Assembly (NCBI GenBank): GCA_000720805.1
Contig: JODI01000043.1
Location: 17,769-81,768, forward strand
Direction: 5' to 3'
From: Streptomyces violaceoruber
Lineage (GTDB): Bacteria > Actinomycetota > Actinomycetes > Streptomycetales > Streptomycetaceae
Length of the DNA: 64,000 bases
Below, one piece after another: positions 60,467-64,000 of the stretch; within the stretch, counting starts at the first letter, position 1, and every line of letters starts with the position of its first letter. The notes beneath the pieces are model-generated. The model saw only the letters and a program-made list of their open reading frames with translations. It ran no database searches and was not told the DNA's origin. Made by a program: the position numbers and the translations under genes.

Positions 60467-61128
60467 CTGCGGGAGGTGAGCGTGCAGGCCGTCGCGGTGG
60501 CGGCGGCCGCGAGCAGGACCGCAGCGGCGAACGGCAGCAGGGGAAGGTCGACGGTACCGGAGCGGGAGCCGGTGACCAGGCCGCTGACCGCCGCCTGGGC
60601 CGGGGATCCCGACACCACCAGCGCCAGCAGGGCCGCGAGCAGCAGCGCGGGGACCGCCCGGCCGGTCGAGCGCAGCAGCGGCCAGGTGGTGACGGCGCCG
60701 ACGGCCGTGCCGAGCAGGGCGCAGGCCAGCGCGGCGAGCAGTCCGGCCGCGCCCGCCGGGAGCGGGGGGACGCGGACCTGATGGTCCGAGCTCGCGGGAT
60801 CGCTGATCCACGTCACGACGACGGTCGCGACCGCCCCGAGTGCCGCCGAGGCGCCCAGCGCCACCAGCAGCCGGGCCAGATGCGCCCGCCCCGGCCCGAC
60901 CGCCGCGGCCACGCAGTGGCCGGCCGCGGGCGGCTCGCCCGTGACACAGATCCGCACCAGCCAGGCGGCGACGGGCAGCAACGCGGCCGCCGTGTAGCCG
61001 AGCGAGTCGAGTACCGGCTGGCCGCCCTGCACACCGACGCCCAGGAACGCGGCGTACAGGATGACCGGCGGCAGCCAGCGCTGGGAACGGGCGAGCAGGG
61101 CGGCCTGGTAGCGGAGGAGGGCGGTCAC
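60457..61128 (-). CDS. ABC-2-type membrane subunit
   Basis: A 223-aa membrane protein with about six helices and no soluble domain. It pairs with the ATPase gene upstream, whose stop overlaps its GTG start at 61128 (GTGA). It is small for an ABC-2 permease and probably dimerises. The C-terminus (SRRSP) ends in tandem repeats. Substrate unknown; drug, lipid or peptide export is typical for such pairs. Confidence 0.75.
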   Translation of the reverse strand: MTALLRYQAALLARSQRWLPPVILYAAFLGVGVQGGQPVLDSLGYTAAALLPVAAWLVRICVTGEPPAAGHCVAAAVGPGRAHLARLLVALGASAALGAVATVVVTWISDPASSDHQVRVPPLPAGAAGLLAALACALLGTAVGAVTTWPLLRSTGRAVPALLLAALLALVVSGSPAQAAVSGLVTGSRSGTVDLPLLPFAAAVLLAAAATATACTLTSRRSP

Positions 61129-61997
61129 CTGTCGTCTTCCTGGTCGTGGGGGATGTGCGGGGCGTCGGTGCGGGTCACGCTCAGCACGTGCCAGGGCGGG
61201 CGGGCCGTGAGGAGGTCGCGGAGCAGGACGTCCGAGTGGGAGGCGGGGACGGTGAGGCGGTAGGTGCCGGGGGTCGGTTCCTCGGCCCGGGTGTGGGAAA
61301 CGGTCGGCAGTCGCGCGTCGGGCGGCCCCTGCGCTTCGACGACGACATGCGGGCCGACCGGTGAAGTCGCCTGTTCCGTAAGGCGGTTGAGCGTGCCGTC
61401 GTGCACGCGGTACGTCGCGTCGGGGACGCCCGCCAGCCGGCCCGGGTCGTGGTCCACGAACACGACGGCCCCACCGGCGGCGGTGCGTTCGGCGACGGCC
61501 CGCTCCAGTTCGCCCCGGGCCTCGGTGTCCAGTCCCGTCCATGCCTCGTCGAGGACGAGCAGTTCCGGTTCGGCGAGGAGCGCCTGCGCCACGGCGACCT
61601 TCTGGCTGCTGCCCTTGGAGAGCTGCGTCATCGGGGTGCGGGCGTACGGGGCCGCGCCGAAGCGGGTCAGCCAGTCGTCCGCGGCGCGGGTGGCTGCCGC
61701 CCGGGTGAGGCCGTGCACGGTGCCGAGGTGGGTGAGGTAGCCGACCGGGGTGAAGGGAAGGGCCGACGGGAAGCGCTCGGGGACGTAGGCGGTGCGGGGG
61801 CGGCCTCTCACGCGGCCCTCTGTCGGAGCCTCCGTGCGGGCGAGGAGGCGCAGGAGGGTGGATTTGCCGGTGCCGTTGGTTCCTTCCACGCGGATGAGTT
61901 CGCCCGGGGAGATCGTCAGGTCGATGCCGCGCAGGACCCAGGGGCCGCGGACGGTGTATCGGCGGCCCACGTCGTCCAGCCGGAGAGCGCGGTGCAT
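61125..61997 (-). CDS. ABC transporter ATP-binding protein
   Basis: A 290-aa ATPase with Walker A GTNGTGKST, a signature-like LSKGSSQK (divergent from LSGGQ), Walker B LLVLDEAW and switch His in VDHD. The last 80 residues are a regulatory-type extension. ATG 61997 (MHRALRLDDVG) is preferred; an in-frame ATG at 62021 would add 8 residues. It drives the membrane partner encoded next. The altered signature motif suggests a specialised exporter. Confidence 0.85.
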   Translation of the reverse strand: MHRALRLDDVGRRYTVRGPWVLRGIDLTISPGELIRVEGTNGTGKSTLLRLLARTEAPTEGRVRGRPRTAYVPERFPSALPFTPVGYLTHLGTVHGLTRAAATRAADDWLTRFGAAPYARTPMTQLSKGSSQKVAVAQALLAEPELLVLDEAWTGLDTEARGELERAVAERTAAGGAVVFVDHDPGRLAGVPDATYRVHDGTLNRLTEQATSPVGPHVVVEAQGPPDARLPTVSHTRAEEPTPGTYRLTVPASHSDVLLRDLLTARPPWHVLSVTRTDAPHIPHDQEDDR

Positions 61998-62044
61998 GGG
62001 AACATCATGACGTGGGGCCATGCAGTCCCGCGCTGCCGTGTTGG

Positions 62045-62050
62045 CAGACT
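62045..62050 (+). promoter_or_regulatory. -10 element, leaderless PTH2-type gene
   Basis: CAGACT is 6 bases before GTG 62057; no ribosome-binding site is present. Confidence 0.33.
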
Positions 62051-62056
62051 GGGCCC

Positions 62057-62773
62057 GTGAGCGAAGAGTCGACGTCTGTGAGTGACAGCCCTTTCCGGTC
62101 CGAGCCCGGCGCGCGCGATCACGCGCCGCAGTTCGTGTTGCCCCTGGTCGTACGGATCGAGCGGGGCGATCCCCCGGCCCGGACCGACGCCCTGGAGACC
62201 GCCGCCCGGGCTGTCCTGGTGATGCTCGGTGACGAGCGGTCGGCCGGGGAGGGTGAGTGGGCGCGGGCGATACGGGACTGGCAGGACGCGCGGATCCGTA
62301 AGGTGGTGCGGCGGGCCCGGGGGGCCGAGTGGCGGCGGGCCGAGGCGTTGGCCGGGATCACGGTCACCGGGAAGTCGGCGCAGGTGCGGGTGTTTCCGCC
62401 GGTGCCCTTGGACGGCTGGCCCAAAGACCTGGCGCGGCTCCAGGTGTCCGGTACCGACCTCGACGATCCGGAGCCGCCGGTTGCCGCGGACCCGTCGGCG
62501 CCCGTGCTGTGGCTGAACCCGGACCTGGACATGTCGGCCGGCAAGGCCATGGCGCAGGCCGGTCACGGGGCCCAACTCGCCTGGTGGGAGCTGTCGGACG
62601 AGGAGCGGGCCGACTGGCGCGACGCGGGCTTCCCGCTCGCCGTGCGGACCGCGGACCCCGGCCGCTGGGGTGAACTGACCACGAGCGGACTGCCGTTGGT
62701 ACGGGACGCCGGCTTCACCGAGATCGCCCCCGGCTCCTGCACGGTGGTCGCCGACCATCCGGCGCTGCGGTGA
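62057..62773 (+). CDS. PTH2-family peptidyl-tRNA hydrolase-like protein
   Basis: A 238-aa protein with the PTH2 core in the second half: LNPDLDMSAGKAMAQAGHG, including the conserved Lys and the GKxxAQxxHG helix, then ELSDEERADWRDAGFPLAVR. The N-terminal half (to about residue 150) is a second, related-looking region (PQFVLPLVVRIERGD). It may recycle peptidyl-tRNA. GTG 62057 has a -10 element 6 bases upstream. A hairpin-like GGTCAG/CTGACC pair after the stop (62779-62800) may end transcription. Confidence 0.8.
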   Translation: MSEESTSVSDSPFRSEPGARDHAPQFVLPLVVRIERGDPPARTDALETAARAVLVMLGDERSAGEGEWARAIRDWQDARIRKVVRRARGAEWRRAEALAGITVTGKSAQVRVFPPVPLDGWPKDLARLQVSGTDLDDPEPPVAADPSAPVLWLNPDLDMSAGKAMAQAGHGAQLAWWELSDEERADWRDAGFPLAVRTADPGRWGELTTSGLPLVRDAGFTEIAPGSCTVVADHPALR

Positions 62774-63078
62774 CGGCTGGTCAGTTCTGAGGCTCTGACC
62801 GCACGCCTGGGACGTCACGGCCCGAGGGGAGCGGGCACCGCTTTACCGAGGAAGCGGACACCGCCGACGACGACGCTCCGGCTGCGGGCCGGGCGCCGGA
62901 GCGGTGGCCGGCGGTCGTCTGAACGCCGGGGCCGTCCCGCCCGTACCTCCTGGCGCCCGCTGTGACGGCCCGGGCCCGAACCTCAAATGTTGCTCTGAAC
63001 GCGTCCACCGAGCGATTCAGGTCCGCCTGCCGGGGCCATACCCACGTCACGCCGTATGGCTGTGCGAAGGAGGGGACC
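62774..63078. other. 305-bp spacer before the DUF692 gene
   Basis: Apart from the short inverted repeat at 62779-62800 I see no gene, RNA or clear promoter here. The minus-strand reading frame crossing it is the shadow of the DUF692 gene. Confidence 0.55.
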
Positions 63079-64000
63079 ATGGAGCGACTGGGGACCGGCG
63101 TTGGGTGGCGGCCGGAGATCGCGGAGGCCGTGGAGCGCATGCCGGGCATCGACTGGGTCGAGGTCGTGGCGGAGAACGTGTGCCCGGGACACCTCCCGGA
63201 ATCGCTGCGCCGGCTGCGCGAACGCGGGGTCACCGTGGTTCCGCACGGCGTCTCGCTGGGCCTCGGCGGCGCGGACCGCCCCGACGAGGGCCGGCTGACC
63301 GCCCTCGCCGAGCGCGCGGAGGCACTGCGCTCGCCGCTGGTCACCGAGCACATCGCGTTCGTCCGGGCGGGCGGCCCGCTGACCGCCTCCCCGCGGCTGG
63401 AGGCGGGCCATCTGCTGCCCGTGCCGCGCACCCGCGACGCCCTCGACGTGCTGTGCGCGAACGTCCGCATCGCGCAGGAAGCGCTGCCGGTGCCGCTCGC
63501 CGTGGAGAACATCGCCGCGCTGATCTCCTGGCCGGGCGAGGAGATGACCGAGGGGCAGTTCCTGTACGAGCTGGCCGACCGGACCGGAGTGCGCCTGCTC
63601 GTCGACGTGGCGAACCTGCACACCAACCACGTCAACCGCGGTGAGGACCCCGCCGAGGCACTCGCGGACCTCCCGCTGGAGGCCATCGCCTACGTGCATG
63701 TCGCGGGCGGCTTCGAACGCGACGGCGTCTGGCACGACAGCCACGCCCACCCGGTCCCCCGCCCGGTCCTCGACATCCTGACCGACCTCGCGTCCCGGGT
63801 CTCCCCGCCCGGAGTTCTGCTGGAACGCGACGAGAACTTCCCCGACCCGGCCGAACTGGAGGGCGAGTTGGAGGCCATCAGGGAGGCAGTGGAGAAAGGC
63901 GGCGCGAAGACTTCGGCAGCATCGGCAGCCTCGCCGACCGAGGCTCCGCCGGCTCCAGCCCCGGACTCGGCTCCCGCCCCCGCCCCCGCCCCCGCCCCGA
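63079..64000 (+). CDS. DUF692 (MNIO) family iron-dependent oxidase-like protein, 3' end off window
   Basis: At least 307 residues with a TIM-barrel DUF692 domain. Candidate iron ligands, spaced as in MbnB/TglH, are His56, Glu90/His91, Glu143/Asn144, Asp176/Asn179, His207, Asp220, His222 and Glu249. MNIO enzymes modify cysteine residues of ribosomal peptides, usually with a partner protein. ATG 63079 has GAAGGAGGGG upstream. The tail from about residue 275 is Ala/Pro-rich and reaches the window end without a stop, longer than the usual 280 aa. No precursor peptide is seen upstream; a partner should lie beyond base 64000. Confidence 0.87.
   Translation, partial: MERLGTGVGWRPEIAEAVERMPGIDWVEVVAENVCPGHLPESLRRLRERGVTVVPHGVSLGLGGADRPDEGRLTALAERAEALRSPLVTEHIAFVRAGGPLTASPRLEAGHLLPVPRTRDALDVLCANVRIAQEALPVPLAVENIAALISWPGEEMTEGQFLYELADRTGVRLLVDVANLHTNHVNRGEDPAEALADLPLEAIAYVHVAGGFERDGVWHDSHAHPVPRPVLDILTDLASRVSPPGVLLERDENFPDPAELEGELEAIREAVEKGGAKTSAASAASPTEAPPAPAPDSAPAPAPAPAP

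Noticed and set aside
62781..63686. Minus-strand open frame over the DUF692 gene and its spacer
   Set aside because: Low-complexity Ser/Arg/Ala sequence typical of an antisense shadow; no start signal or domain.
1..64000. tRNA or rRNA genes, CRISPR arrays, IS elements, att sites
   Set aside because: No T-loop consensus, spaced repeats, transposase motifs or tRNA-end duplications were seen on either strand.

Overview
The window looks like chromosomal DNA of a Streptomyces or a very close relative. The evidence is a base composition near 72% G+C, GTG and TTG starts, many 4-base stop/start overlaps, many apparently leaderless genes, and families typical of that genus (a SAV_2336-type protein, sugar ABC operons without their own ATPase, and an ApbE/FMN-binding/ferric-reductase set). 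I see no tRNA, rRNA, CRISPR array, IS element or prophage. All functions below come from reading motifs by eye; no database search was run.

Layout. 1-2.4 kb: osmoprotectant ABC transporter, minus strand and cut by the window start. 2.6-7.6 kb: an extracytoplasmic flavin/haem redox operon (44-aa membrane peptide, ApbE, FMN-binding protein, ferric reductase) divergent from an OmpR/HK pair. 7.6-10.5 kb: sugar-nucleotide epimerase and a second two-component pair. 10.6-15.8 kb: GT2 glycosyltransferase, TIGR04282/DUF2064 transferase and methyltransferase, then a membrane protein, a molybdopterin oxidoreductase and a polytopic membrane protein.

15.8-25.0 kb holds the most striking locus. Four minus-strand genes encode an alpha/beta hydrolase, a caspase-vMAP protein, a MoxR AAA+ ATPase and a 1589-aa protein with vWA-like, degenerate trypsin-like, pentapeptide-like and HAD-like regions. 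This is the vWA-MoxR-vMAP type of NTP-dependent conflict (defence or suicide) system. It has an extra hydrolase, and its pentapeptide segment has visibly lower G+C than its surroundings.

25.1-42.0 kb is a glycan-use island: SIS protein, RpiR regulator, GH38 alpha-mannosidase with a coupled 211-aa protein, sugar ABC importer, two GH3 enzymes, BadF-type sugar kinase and a GH5-like enzyme. Several promoters share a candidate operator built on TTGAACCA or TGAACCA, probably the site of the RpiR regulator. Imported glycans would be trimmed by the exoglycosidases and fed to the kinase and SIS protein.

42.1-47.0 kb: an operon of a PknG-like kinase, a GlnX-like membrane protein and a GlnH-like lipoprotein. 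47.0-51.6 kb: housekeeping genes msrB, murC, a RibD-C reductase and a ZapE-like ATPase. 51.9-54.5 kb: small secreted protein, carbonic anhydrase and SulP transporter, closed by a perfect 19-bp hairpin. 54.5-62.8 kb: slipin, PhoX-like phosphatase, PPK2, FAD-Rieske oxidoreductase, polysaccharide deacetylase lipoprotein, a 59-aa zinc-ribbon protein, a small ABC exporter and a PTH2-type peptidyl-tRNA hydrolase. The window ends inside a DUF692 (MNIO) gene, a family that includes iron enzymes modifying ribosomal peptides.
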